NCBI GenBank assembly: GCA_038146925.1
Contig: JAYQSP010000004.1
Coordinates: 124,001-188,000, forward strand
DNA length: 64,000 nt
Direction: 5' to 3'
DNA from: UBA830 sp038146925
GTDB lineage: Bacteria > Pseudomonadota > Alphaproteobacteria > MPNO01 > UBA830
In this document: positions 34,633 to 43,290 of the stretch, one piece after another
Position numbering within the stretch: the stretch's first letter is position 1
Layout: every line of letters begins with the position of its first letter
The notes under the pieces: model-generated
What the model was told of the DNA's origin: nothing
What the model saw: only the letters and a program-made list of their open reading frames with translations
The model's database searches: none
Position numbers and translations under genes: made by a program

Positions 34633-35162
34633 CAATGACCTTTTCCCGGGGCATTGTGCCTGGCGTGATCGCCATGACCGTCATTGTCGTGGCGTCGAAC
34701 GTGCTGGTGCAGTTTCCGATCAATGACTGGCTGACCTGGGGTGCGTTCACCTATCCGGTCGCGTTTCTGGTGACCGATCTGACCAACCGGGCGCTCGGCC
34801 CGGCGCGCGCGCGCCAGGTTGTCTATGTCGGGTTCGCGCTGGCCGTCGTTTTGTCGATCGCTTTCGCCACGCCCCGGATCGCGCTGGCCTCGGGCACGGC
34901 ATTCCTGATCGCGCAACTGATCGACGTACGGCTTTTCGATCGATTGCGCGAAAGCGGCGGCTGGTGGACCGCGCCCCTGGTGTCGTCGACGGTTGCGTCC
35001 GTCATTGATACGATGCTTTTCTTCGCGATCGCGTTCGCGGGTACCGGATTGCCGTGGGTGACCTGGGGCGTCGGCGACTTCGGCGCCAAAATGTGCGTTG
35101 CGCTCGCAATGCTGATACCGTTCCGGGCGGTGATGCACATGACACGCCCGCAGGGAGCGTAA
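34629..35162 (+). CDS. YhhQ/VUT-family queuosine-precursor transporter
   Basis: A 177-residue membrane protein with five to six helices. Family landmarks are SNVLVQFPIND, LTWGAFTYPVAFLVTDLTNRALGPARAR, FLIAQLIDVRLFDRLR and SSTVASVIDTMLFFAIAF. YhhQ imports preQ0/preQ1 in E. coli, and VUT proteins are widespread vitamin/precursor uptake proteins. Its presence 3 kb from queA-tgt-queG suggests that the organism also salvages queuosine precursors. It is coupled to arsC by a 4-base overlap, probably accidental in function. Confidence 0.85.
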   Translation: MTMTFSRGIVPGVIAMTVIVVASNVLVQFPINDWLTWGAFTYPVAFLVTDLTNRALGPARARQVVYVGFALAVVLSIAFATPRIALASGTAFLIAQLIDVRLFDRLRESGGWWTAPLVSSTVASVIDTMLFFAIAFAGTGLPWVTWGVGDFGAKMCVALAMLIPFRAVMHMTRPQGA

Positions 35163-35178
35163 ACAAGGGAGCTTGACG

Positions 35179-37548
35179 ATGGCGGATGGCGGATCGGTGG
35201 ACGGCAAGGGGATCGGCGCCCGAGTTCTGCGCAAGGAAGATGCGCGTCATCTTGCGGGCAAGGGCAAGTTCACATCCGATTTCAAGCGTCCCGGCCAGAT
35301 GGACATGGCGTTCGTCCGCAGTCCCGTCGCGCACGGACGCATCAAATCGATTTCCAAGCCCGCCGGGTTCGAAGGCGCGGTCTTCACTGCCCAGGATCTT
35401 TCGGGCCTTAAACCGATGCGTGCGCCGTCCAAGCTGCCGGGTTACAAGGCGTCCGATTATCCGTCGCTTGCCATCGACAAGGTAAGGTTTGCGGGTGAGC
35501 CGGTAGCGGTGTGCGTGGCGTCCAGCCGCGCCGAGGCCGAAGACATCGCCCAGATGGTCGAGGTCGAATACGACGTGCTGCCCGCGGTGACCGACATGCT
35601 GGCGGCCAAGGCAGCCGACGCGCCGCTGATTCACGAGGAATGGGACGACAACATCGTTTTCGAGACTTTCTCGGATGACGATTTCTCGAAGATCGCCGAC
35701 GAGGCCACGGTCGTCATCAAGCGCGAATACCGGATGAATCGCCAGGCCATGAACCCGATGGAAGGCAAGGCCGTGTTCGCCGAATGGGACGACCGGCAGG
35801 ACCAGCTGATGATGTGGACATCCACCCAGGTGCCCCATCTTATCCGTACCGGTCTGGCCGAGTTTCTCAATCTGGAACAACGTCAGGTGCGCGTCATCGC
35901 CCCGGATGTCGGCGGCGGTTTCGGGTGCAAGGCGCTGCTGCAACCTGAAGAACTGATTGCCGGCTGGCTGACCCGCAAGCTGGAATGCCCGATCCGCTGG
36001 ATTGAGGACCGGCGCGAACATCTGGTGACCGGCGCTAACTGCCGCGAACATCATTACTTCATCACACTGCACGCCACGCCGGACGGCCGTATGCTCGGCC
36101 TCGACTGCGACGTGACGGTCGATGCCGGCGCCTATTCCGTCTATCCTTTTACCAACGGGCTCGAAGGGGCGATGGCCCATGGCAATCTGCCGGGGCCGTA
36201 CGATATCGAGGCCTATCGCTGCCGCACCCAGACCATGGTGACCAACAAGCCGGGGCTGATGCCCTATCGTGGCGTCGCGCGGCCCGGCGTATGCTATGCG
36301 ATGGAGATGACCATCGACGCGCTGGCCCGCGAAATCGGCATGGAAGCGCACGAAATCCGCATGAAGAACATGGTGCCGGAGAGCGCCATGCCCTTTATGT
36401 CTATCGCCAAGAAGCATTTCGACAGCGGCAACTACGCCAAAAGCGTCGAAATGGCGGCCGAGATGATCGGGCTGAAGGAAATCCGCGCCGCACAGGGCCA
36501 GCCGGATGCCGACGGACGCCTGATCGGCGTCGGCATGGGCTCCTATGTCGAACAGACGGCCCATGGGACTTCCGTTTTCTCGAGCTGGGGCGTTGCCATG
36601 GTGCCGGGCTACGAACAGGCGACCGTGCGGCTGACGCCCGATGGCGGGCTCGAGCTGCGCATCGGCGTGCAGAGCCACGGTCAGGGCATGGAAACGTCGA
36701 TGGCGCAGATGGCTTACGAAGTGTTGGGCATCGATCCCGACAACGTGATGGTCACGCATGGCGATACCGGGCTGACGCCGTATTCAACCGGCACCTACGC
36801 GTCGCGATCGATGGTGATGGCCGGCGGTGCGACGGCGCGGGCCTGCCGGGTGCTGGCAGAACGGATGGAAATCATCGGCGCGCATCTGCTGCAATGCGAA
36901 CGCACCGAGGTCAGCATCGTCGGCGGCAAGGTGGTCAGCGGCAAGGGCGAGGTGTCCTTCGCCGAGATCGGCCGGGTCTGGTATCTCAACCCCGACGAAC
37001 TGCCCGACGACGTCGATCAGGGCGGCGTCGAGGTGACGATGGGCTACCGGCCGGAGCCCGATTCCGGGGCGTTCACTTATGCCAGCCATGCCTGCAAGGT
37101 GTCGGTCGATATCGAAACCGGCAAGGTGAAGGTCCTGGATTACGCCATCGTCGAGGATTGCGGCACGATGGTGAACCCGATGATCGTCGAGGGGCAGACA
37201 TATGGCGGGGCGACTCAGGGGATCGGTACGGCGCTGCTGGAAGAAAGTCCCTATGACGACATGGGCAATCCGGGCGCGTCGACCTTTGCCGACTATATGA
37301 TGCCGAGCGCGACCGACGCACCGCATTACCGGATAGATCACATGGAAAGCCCGTCGCCGTTCACCGAATACGGGATCAAAGGCATGGGCGAGGGCGGCAC
37401 GATCCCCACGCCCGCGGCGATCGGCAATGCGATCAACGATGCGCTGAAGCAAATCGGCGCCGAAGTCATGGAAACGCCGTTCACGCCGCGCCGGGTGCGC
37501 GCGGCGATCGAGGCGGCACAGCGAAACCGACAGGGAGACGCGGCATGA
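35179..37548 (+). CDS. Molybdenum hydroxylase large subunit L1 (xanthine dehydrogenase/CoxL family)
   Basis: A 789-residue molybdopterin-binding catalytic subunit. The start ATG 35179 follows AAGGGAG; the TTG six bases earlier is too close to it. Visible motifs are GIGARVLRKEDARHLAGKG at the N-terminus, PDVGGGFGCKALLQPEE, YRGVARPGVCYAMEM, QSHGQGMETSMAQ, YSTGTYASRSMVMAGGA and the C-terminal GEGGTIPTPAAIGNA with the proposed catalytic E738. The CO-dehydrogenase loop AYRCSFR is absent, so CO is not the substrate. It forms an enzyme with the next two subunits. Confidence 0.9.
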   Translation: MADGGSVDGKGIGARVLRKEDARHLAGKGKFTSDFKRPGQMDMAFVRSPVAHGRIKSISKPAGFEGAVFTAQDLSGLKPMRAPSKLPGYKASDYPSLAIDKVRFAGEPVAVCVASSRAEAEDIAQMVEVEYDVLPAVTDMLAAKAADAPLIHEEWDDNIVFETFSDDDFSKIADEATVVIKREYRMNRQAMNPMEGKAVFAEWDDRQDQLMMWTSTQVPHLIRTGLAEFLNLEQRQVRVIAPDVGGGFGCKALLQPEELIAGWLTRKLECPIRWIEDRREHLVTGANCREHHYFITLHATPDGRMLGLDCDVTVDAGAYSVYPFTNGLEGAMAHGNLPGPYDIEAYRCRTQTMVTNKPGLMPYRGVARPGVCYAMEMTIDALAREIGMEAHEIRMKNMVPESAMPFMSIAKKHFDSGNYAKSVEMAAEMIGLKEIRAAQGQPDADGRLIGVGMGSYVEQTAHGTSVFSSWGVAMVPGYEQATVRLTPDGGLELRIGVQSHGQGMETSMAQMAYEVLGIDPDNVMVTHGDTGLTPYSTGTYASRSMVMAGGATARACRVLAERMEIIGAHLLQCERTEVSIVGGKVVSGKGEVSFAEIGRVWYLNPDELPDDVDQGGVEVTMGYRPEPDSGAFTYASHACKVSVDIETGKVKVLDYAIVEDCGTMVNPMIVEGQTYGGATQGIGTALLEESPYDDMGNPGASTFADYMMPSATDAPHYRIDHMESPSPFTEYGIKGMGEGGTIPTPAAIGNAINDALKQIGAEVMETPFTPRRVRAAIEAAQRNRQGDAA

Positions 37549-38360
37549 AACCCGCAAAATTCGAACACCAGCGCATGACGTCGCTGGACGACGCCGTAAA
37601 GGCGCTGGGGGAGGCCGACGGCGAGACCCGCGTTCTCGGCGGCGGACAGTCACTTGGGCCGATGATGAATCTGCGCCTCGCGCAACCGGACGTGGTGCTG
37701 GATCTCAGCCGGGTCGAGGGCCTGGCGGATATCGAGGAAGCCGGCGACGTGCTGAAGATCGGCGCCCGGGTCACCCATGCCCGTATTGAAGACGGGGAAG
37801 TGCCCGGTACGACCGGCGCCTACATGCAGTTCGTTGCATCCGGTATCTCCTACCGGTCCGTCCGTAACCGCGGCACCATCGGCGGCTCGGTCGCGCATTC
37901 AGACCCGGCAGCCGACTGGCCGTCGGCGCTTCTGGCGCTGGGCGGGGATGTGATCGCCGCCGGACCCAACGGCGTAAGGACGATCTCGCTCGATGGATTC
38001 ACGATGGGCCCGTTTACCACCGGCCTTGGCTACGACGAGGTGCTGACCGGGTTCGAGCTGCCCGTCCTCGGGGTGGACGCGCGTTGGGGTTATTACAAGG
38101 TGAACCGCAAACCGGGCGAATTCGCCGATGCCATCGGCGCGGTCACGATCGGGTCGGCGCCGCGAGCTGTCTGCGGGGCGACGGAATCCGCACCGTTCCG
38201 GGTGCCGGAGATCGAGGAAAAACTGGCCGCCGGCGCACAGGAAATTTCCGTTGCCGATGTTCGTACCGTTCTTGAAGGACACGACGCGGGCTTCGACGAT
38301 TACGAACTACAGATTCACGCCGTCGCACTCAGCCGAGCGGTAAAGAGGGCTTTCGCATGA
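37545..38360 (+). CDS. Molybdenum hydroxylase FAD subunit (CoxM-like)
   Basis: A 271-residue FAD-binding subunit. The two flavin motifs are RVLGGGQSLGPMMNLRL near residue 30 and RNRGTIGGSVAHSDPAADWP near residue 110. It passes electrons from the iron-sulfur subunit to a quinone or other acceptor. Overlaps of 4 bases with L1 and with the 2Fe-2S gene indicate one transcript and balanced synthesis. Confidence 0.92.
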   Translation: MKPAKFEHQRMTSLDDAVKALGEADGETRVLGGGQSLGPMMNLRLAQPDVVLDLSRVEGLADIEEAGDVLKIGARVTHARIEDGEVPGTTGAYMQFVASGISYRSVRNRGTIGGSVAHSDPAADWPSALLALGGDVIAAGPNGVRTISLDGFTMGPFTTGLGYDEVLTGFELPVLGVDARWGYYKVNRKPGEFADAIGAVTIGSAPRAVCGATESAPFRVPEIEEKLAAGAQEISVADVRTVLEGHDAGFDDYELQIHAVALSRAVKRAFA

Positions 38361-38824
38361 CCGAACTGTCGATAAAAATTAACGGCGAGAATATAACCGC
38401 CGACGTCGAACCCCGCCTGTCGCTGGCCGATTTCATTCGCGATCACCGCCGCCTGACAGGCACGCATCTGGGCTGCGAGCATGGCGTGTGCGGTGCCTGC
38501 ACGGTGTTGATGAACGGCGAGCCGGTGCGCTCCTGCATCACCTTCGCGGCCGTCGCCGACGGCACTGAGATCACCACGATCGAAGGGTTCGACGACGACG
38601 AGCCGATGGCGCAGCTGCGTCAGGCGTTTCATGAAAATCACGCTCTGCAGTGCGGCTATTGCACGCCGGGCATGCTGGTCGCCGCGCGCGATATCGTCAC
38701 CCGCCTGCCGGATGCCGACGAAGACCGGGTACGGCTGGAACTGGCCGGGAACCTGTGCCGGTGCACAGGTTATGTGGGAATCGTGAACGCGATCCTGTCG
38801 GTTCTGGAACGCCGCCGCGCCTGA
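38357..38824 (+). CDS. Molybdenum hydroxylase 2Fe-2S subunit (CoxS-like)
   Basis: A 155-residue protein with two 2Fe-2S clusters. The plant-ferredoxin-type ligands are C40, C45, C48 and C60 (CEHGVCGAC). The second, helical domain has C99 and C102 (CGYC) plus C134 and C136 (CRC). It carries electrons from the molybdenum site to FAD. It lies between the FAD gene and a second large-subunit gene and may serve both large subunits. Confidence 0.93.
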   Translation: MTELSIKINGENITADVEPRLSLADFIRDHRRLTGTHLGCEHGVCGACTVLMNGEPVRSCITFAAVADGTEITTIEGFDDDEPMAQLRQAFHENHALQCGYCTPGMLVAARDIVTRLPDADEDRVRLELAGNLCRCTGYVGIVNAILSVLERRRA

Positions 38825-38851
38825 CGGCCGGCCTGACAGGGGAGTGCGGAG

Positions 38852-41194
38852 ATGCCGGATGGAGCGACGGGACAGGGGATCGGCGCGTCGGTCCTGCGCA
38901 AGGAAGACAAGCGCTTTCTGAACGGTGAGGGTCGGTATGTCGCCGATATCGCGCGGCCGCGCATGCTGGATGCCGCCATCGTCCGCAGCCCGGTTGCGCA
39001 TGCGAAAAACCTGAAAGTCGCCAAACCGGCTGGCGCCGAAAAACGCGTCTTCTCGGCGGAGGACATGGCGGCGGACGGCGTGCAGCCGATCCATGTGGTT
39101 TCCAAGTTTCCGGGGCACAAACCGTCGGATTATCCGCATCTGGCGACGGACAAGCTGCGTTTCGTCGGCGAGGCGGTCGCGGTCTGTCTTGCCGATACCC
39201 GCGCCGGGGCCGAGGATCTGGCCGCGCAGACCGAGGTCTCGTTCGAGGCTTTGCCGCCGGTCGTGGATATGCTGGAGGCGGCGGATAATCCGCCCGCCCG
39301 GGTGCACGACGACTGGGACGACAACGTCATTCTCGATTCCCGCTTCGAGGAAAACGTCGACGGACTGGACGCCGCTGCTGTGTCTGTCACCCGGACGTTC
39401 CGCATGAACCGGCAGGCGGTCAACCCGCTGGAAGGAGCGGCGGTGCTGGCCGAATGGGATGCGCGGGAAGACCGGCTGGTGGTCTACAGCGCCTCGCAGA
39501 TTCCGCATATCCTGAAGAATGCGCTGTGCGAATGTCTCGGGCTTCGCCAGAACCAGGCCCATGTCATCGCGCCCGACGTGGGCGGCGGGTTTGGCTACAA
39601 ATGCGTGCTGCTACCGGAAGAAATCTACATCCCCTGGATCGCCATGCAGGTGAAGCGCCCGGTGCGCTGGATACAGGACCGGCGCGAACATCTGGTGGCG
39701 GCCGCGAATGCGCGCGAACATCATTATTCGGTGACGCTGCATGCCGATACGGACGGCAATTTTATCGGCGTCGAGGCGGATATCGTGATCGATTCCGGCG
39801 CTTATTCCGTCTACCCGCATTCCAATATTCTGGAATCGACCATGGCCGGACGAACGCTGCATGGTCCCTACAGATTTTCCGCCTACAAGGTGCGATCGCG
39901 CGCGGTGGCGACCAACAAGCCGCCGATCGTTCCGTATCGGGGGGTCGCGCGTCCCGGCATCTGCTTCGCGATGGAACTCGCGGTCGATGCGATGGCCCGG
40001 GAACTGGGACGGGAGCCCTACGACCTGCGGATGCAGAATCTCGTCCCCGGCGAGGCCATGCCCTACAAGACGATCACCGGCGGCGAATTCGACAGCGGCG
40101 ATTATCCGGAAGCGCTGAGGCGCGCCGGGGCGTTGATCGACCTGCCCGCGATGCGCGACCGCCAGAAACAGGGCGAAGCGGACGGTCGGCTGATCGGCGT
40201 CGGGTTCGGGTGTTATATCGAGATGACGGCACTTCAGACTTCGGCGGCGGCACGCGCCGGCCTGGCTGCGATCCCGGGATACGAACAGGCGCATGTCAGG
40301 CTGACGCCGGATGGCGGTCTGGAAATCGGCGTCGGCGTCCAGAACCACGGCCAGGGCATGGAAACGACTCTGGCACAGGTCGCGTGCGAGCGGTTCGGGA
40401 TCGATATCGATATGGTGGCCGTACGCCACGGCGATACCGCGACATCGCCCTATTCGACCGGTACCTACGCGTCGCGATCCATGGTGATGGCGGGCGGCGC
40501 CATTGCGCGCACCTGCGACGTCCTAGGCGAACATATTCGCCGCATGGGGGCACATTTGCTGCAATGCGATTTCGACGATACGGGAATCGAGAATGCCTGT
40601 GTGGTGGGCCCGTCGGGGAGTGTCACGTTTGCTGAGATCGCGCGCGTCTGGCACAGAAACCCGGAAGAACTGCCGGTGGACGTCGATCCCGCCGGCGTCG
40701 AGGTCACGTCCGGTTTCCGTCCGACGCCCGACAACAGCCCGTTTTCATATGCAACGCATGCCTGCGTCGTCGCCGTCGATCCTGAACTGGGACAGGTGGA
40801 GATTCTCGATTACGTCATTTCCGAGGATTGCGGCACCATCGTCAATCCGATGATCGTCGACGGACAGATCATCGGCGGCGCCCTGCAGGGCGTGGGCACG
40901 GCATTGTTTGAGGAATCCCGCTACGACGAGGCCGGCCAGCCGCTGTCTTCGACGTTCGCAGACTACACCATGCCCGGATCGACCCATCTGCCCAATCTCC
41001 GGCTCGATCATCTCGTCACGCCGTCGCCGTTGACGGAATACGGCGTTAAAGGACTGGGCGAAGGCGGCGCGATTCCACCGCCCGCGGCCATTGCAAATGC
41101 GGTCAATGATGCATTGAGGGCGTACGGGGTCGAAGTAAGGGAAACCCCGATCACGCCGAGACGGGTGCTGGAAAAAATTTGCCCGGTCAAATAG
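38852..41194 (+). CDS. Molybdenum hydroxylase large subunit L2 (paralogue of L1)
   Basis: A 780-residue homologue of L1 with the same motifs in the same order: GIGASVLRKEDKRFLNGEG, PDVGGGFGYKCVLLPEE, YRGVARPGICFAMEL, QNHGQGMETTLAQ, YSTGTYASRSMVMAGGA and GEGGAIPPPAAIANA (E737). The pair probably arose by duplication and shares the single FAD and 2Fe-2S subunits. Residues around the substrate channel differ (for example WGVAMVPGYEQ against LAAIPGYEQ), so the two could hydroxylate different ligands. ATG 38852 follows GGGGAGTGCGGAG. It may also form L1/L2 mixed enzymes. Confidence 0.9.
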   Translation: MPDGATGQGIGASVLRKEDKRFLNGEGRYVADIARPRMLDAAIVRSPVAHAKNLKVAKPAGAEKRVFSAEDMAADGVQPIHVVSKFPGHKPSDYPHLATDKLRFVGEAVAVCLADTRAGAEDLAAQTEVSFEALPPVVDMLEAADNPPARVHDDWDDNVILDSRFEENVDGLDAAAVSVTRTFRMNRQAVNPLEGAAVLAEWDAREDRLVVYSASQIPHILKNALCECLGLRQNQAHVIAPDVGGGFGYKCVLLPEEIYIPWIAMQVKRPVRWIQDRREHLVAAANAREHHYSVTLHADTDGNFIGVEADIVIDSGAYSVYPHSNILESTMAGRTLHGPYRFSAYKVRSRAVATNKPPIVPYRGVARPGICFAMELAVDAMARELGREPYDLRMQNLVPGEAMPYKTITGGEFDSGDYPEALRRAGALIDLPAMRDRQKQGEADGRLIGVGFGCYIEMTALQTSAAARAGLAAIPGYEQAHVRLTPDGGLEIGVGVQNHGQGMETTLAQVACERFGIDIDMVAVRHGDTATSPYSTGTYASRSMVMAGGAIARTCDVLGEHIRRMGAHLLQCDFDDTGIENACVVGPSGSVTFAEIARVWHRNPEELPVDVDPAGVEVTSGFRPTPDNSPFSYATHACVVAVDPELGQVEILDYVISEDCGTIVNPMIVDGQIIGGALQGVGTALFEESRYDEAGQPLSSTFADYTMPGSTHLPNLRLDHLVTPSPLTEYGVKGLGEGGAIPPPAAIANAVNDALRAYGVEVRETPITPRRVLEKICPVK

Positions 41195-41211
41195 CGAGGG
41201 AGAAGGAACCC

Positions 41212-41504
41212 TTACGCCCGTCTGCCGATTTTCTCCGTGCGCAGCCGCACACTTGCCGTAGTGCCAACGCCGAATTCGCTATCCACCTTTATGACCCCGT
41301 CACGCAGTGCAGACTATCTTGCGCATCCAGCGACTCGATGGGCTTATCGGCTGGGGCGGGAAAAATACGAATGGAGGGCTTTTCGGCAATCCATCGCTTT
41401 TCCGCCGATGTCAGCCCCGCTCTTGCGCCCGAAGTTGCCAGCGCGCCCGGTGACGGACCCGACAGGACCATAGCGCTTAGCGCCGGGATGGCACGTATAC
41501 TCAT
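41212..41504 (-). pseudogene. Remnant of a BvgS/EvgS-type sensor histidine kinase with a large internal deletion
   Basis: The 5' part (ATG at 41504) reads as a signal-peptide-like start followed by LTSAEKRWIAEKPSIRIF, the typical beginning of the periplasmic binding domain of BvgS-like kinases. After about 65 codons the frame breaks. The 3' part, in another frame (41313 back to 41212), reads DGVIKVDSEFGVGTTASVRL, the G2-box end of a histidine-kinase ATPase domain. The hundreds of codons expected between are missing. Thus the gene collapsed by deletion and frameshift. Recognition is by eye and each piece is short. Confidence 0.55.
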
Positions 41505-41879
41505 AAAAAACCACCATACTGAAAATTCTGACGACAGCTAGATTCCGACAGTTTCTCCTCACTGCATTTCTCAAATAGCATCGAATTAACTTTGTAATGC
41601 AGACGAATTATCCGGCTGCGGCCCCAAAAAGACGTTGAAAAGATTGGAAAATCTGTCGTGAACGCGAGGCTGCTGGTTACCGGGTGCAGCAACAACTCTC
41701 CCGAGATAGAGATGCCGAAGAGAGTGACTGGCAGAGTCCCCGTGGTATCTGCGCCAACGGACGAGGGCAGTGTTCAGCTTGTCGCTATGTAAACAGGTCT
41801 TTGTCGTCCGACGCTACCGACAAATCCATGTCGCTGCGGTAATATCGACCAGATTCGATCAACCAGAGACCCCATAGCG
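41505..41879. other. Non-coding gap before the flavin monooxygenase gene
   Basis: About 375 bases with lower G+C than the flanking genes. No convincing gene, hairpin terminator or repeat was seen. It presumably carries the promoter of the monooxygenase gene and may hold more debris of the collapsed kinase. A 44-codon frame at 41658-41792 was considered and not accepted. Confidence 0.5.
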
Positions 41880-43226
41880 ATGAGCAGCGACCGCAAGATA
41901 AAACTGAACGCTTTCATGCGTCCGACGACCATTCACACCGGCAGCTGGCGCTGGCCCGGCGCTTACGCGGACGCGAATTTCAACTTCGGCCATATCAAAA
42001 AATTCGCCCAGCGCTTGGAAGAAGCCAGGTTCGACAGTTTTTTCATGGCGGATCATCTGGCGGTGCTGAACATGCCCGTTGAAGCCCTGCGCCGGTCGAC
42101 GACGCCGACCTCGTTCGAGCCGTTCACGCTGTTGTCCGCTCTGTCCCAGGCGACCGACCGTCTCGGCCTGATGGCAACCGGATCGACGACTTATGACGAG
42201 CCCTATCACATCGCACGCCGGTTCGCATCGCTGGATCATATCAGCGGCGGCCGGGCTGGCTGGAACATCGTTACGACGTCCAATCCCGATGCATCCAGGA
42301 ATTTCGGCAAGGAAGATCATCTCGAGCATGCCGAACGCTACCGCCGCGCCCGCGAATTCTACGACGTCGTCACGGGCCTGTGGGACAGCTGGTCGGAAGA
42401 CGCTTTCATCCGCAATCAGGAAACCGGGTTCTTCATGGACCCCGACAAGATGCACCGGCTGAATCACGAAGGCGATTTTTTCAAGGTTGCAGGTCCGTTG
42501 AATATCGCGCGTCCCGTTCAGGGCTGGCCCGTTATCGTTCAGGCGGGAGGATCGGATGCCGGCCGTCAACTTGCCGCCGAAACGGCCGAAGCCGTCTTCG
42601 CTGCGCAAAGCAATCTCGAAGCGGGCCAGGCGTTCTACGCCGACGTTAAAGGCCGCATGGAGCAACTCGGCCGAAATCCGGATCATCTCAAAATCATGCC
42701 CGGCTGCATGGTCATAGTTGGCGACACCGTCGAGGAGGCAAAAGCCAAGCGGGCCAAGCTCGACAGCCTGGTGCACGAGGAAAGCGCCATCGCGTCGCTG
42801 TCGATCACGCTTGGCGTCGATGCGTCCAAATTCGATCCCGACGGGCCGCTGCCGGACGACATGCCGGAGAGTAACGCCACGAAATCCGGTCGTGACAGGG
42901 CGGTACTGCTGGCGGAGCGCGAAGGTCTGACCGTGCGCCAGCTGGCGCAAAGGCTGGGCGGCTATTCAGGCCTCGCCATGGTCGGCACGCCCGAAAGCAT
43001 CGCCGATGAAATGGAAGAATGGCTGGAAACCCGCGGCAGCGACGGGTTTACGATCATGTTCCCCTACCTTCCCCAGGGTCTGGATGACGTGGTCGACCGG
43101 GTGATTCCCGAAATTCAGCGCCGGGACCTGTTCCGGACCGAATACGAAGGTAAGACATTGCGGGAAAATCTCGGGCTTCCGCGCCCCGACAACCGTTTTT
43201 TCGCAGAACAGCAGGCTGCCGAGTAG
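41880..43226 (+). CDS. NtaA/SnaA/DmoA-family FMN-dependent monooxygenase
   Basis: A 448-residue luciferase-like monooxygenase of the NtaA subfamily. Typical segments are KLNAFMRPTTIHTGSWRWPG, FDSFFMADHLAVLN, RRFASLDHISGGRAGWNIVTTSN (FMN phosphate region) and WPVIVQAGGSDAGRQLAAE. Relatives attack nitrilotriacetate, EDTA, dibenzothiophene sulfone or dimethyl sulfide using FMNH2 from a separate reductase, and none is adjacent. It is followed after 64 bases by a class V aminotransferase. Confidence 0.9.
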   Translation: MSSDRKIKLNAFMRPTTIHTGSWRWPGAYADANFNFGHIKKFAQRLEEARFDSFFMADHLAVLNMPVEALRRSTTPTSFEPFTLLSALSQATDRLGLMATGSTTYDEPYHIARRFASLDHISGGRAGWNIVTTSNPDASRNFGKEDHLEHAERYRRAREFYDVVTGLWDSWSEDAFIRNQETGFFMDPDKMHRLNHEGDFFKVAGPLNIARPVQGWPVIVQAGGSDAGRQLAAETAEAVFAAQSNLEAGQAFYADVKGRMEQLGRNPDHLKIMPGCMVIVGDTVEEAKAKRAKLDSLVHEESAIASLSITLGVDASKFDPDGPLPDDMPESNATKSGRDRAVLLAEREGLTVRQLAQRLGGYSGLAMVGTPESIADEMEEWLETRGSDGFTIMFPYLPQGLDDVVDRVIPEIQRRDLFRTEYEGKTLRENLGLPRPDNRFFAEQQAAE

Positions 43227-43290
43227 CTTTTCGTCTCAAAGGTGCTACATAGTGAAGTCCGACCACCGCTATTACTGACCGGAGACTAAC

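Noticed and set aside
35179..41194. Aerobic carbon monoxide dehydrogenase (coxMSL)
   Set aside because: Neither large subunit has the AYRCSFR loop that defines CO dehydrogenase; only general xanthine-dehydrogenase-family motifs are present.
41658..41792. 44-residue frame from GTG with a lipobox-like LVTGC near its start
   Set aside because: The hydrophobic part is too short for a signal peptide and there is no ribosome site; probably chance within a non-coding gap.
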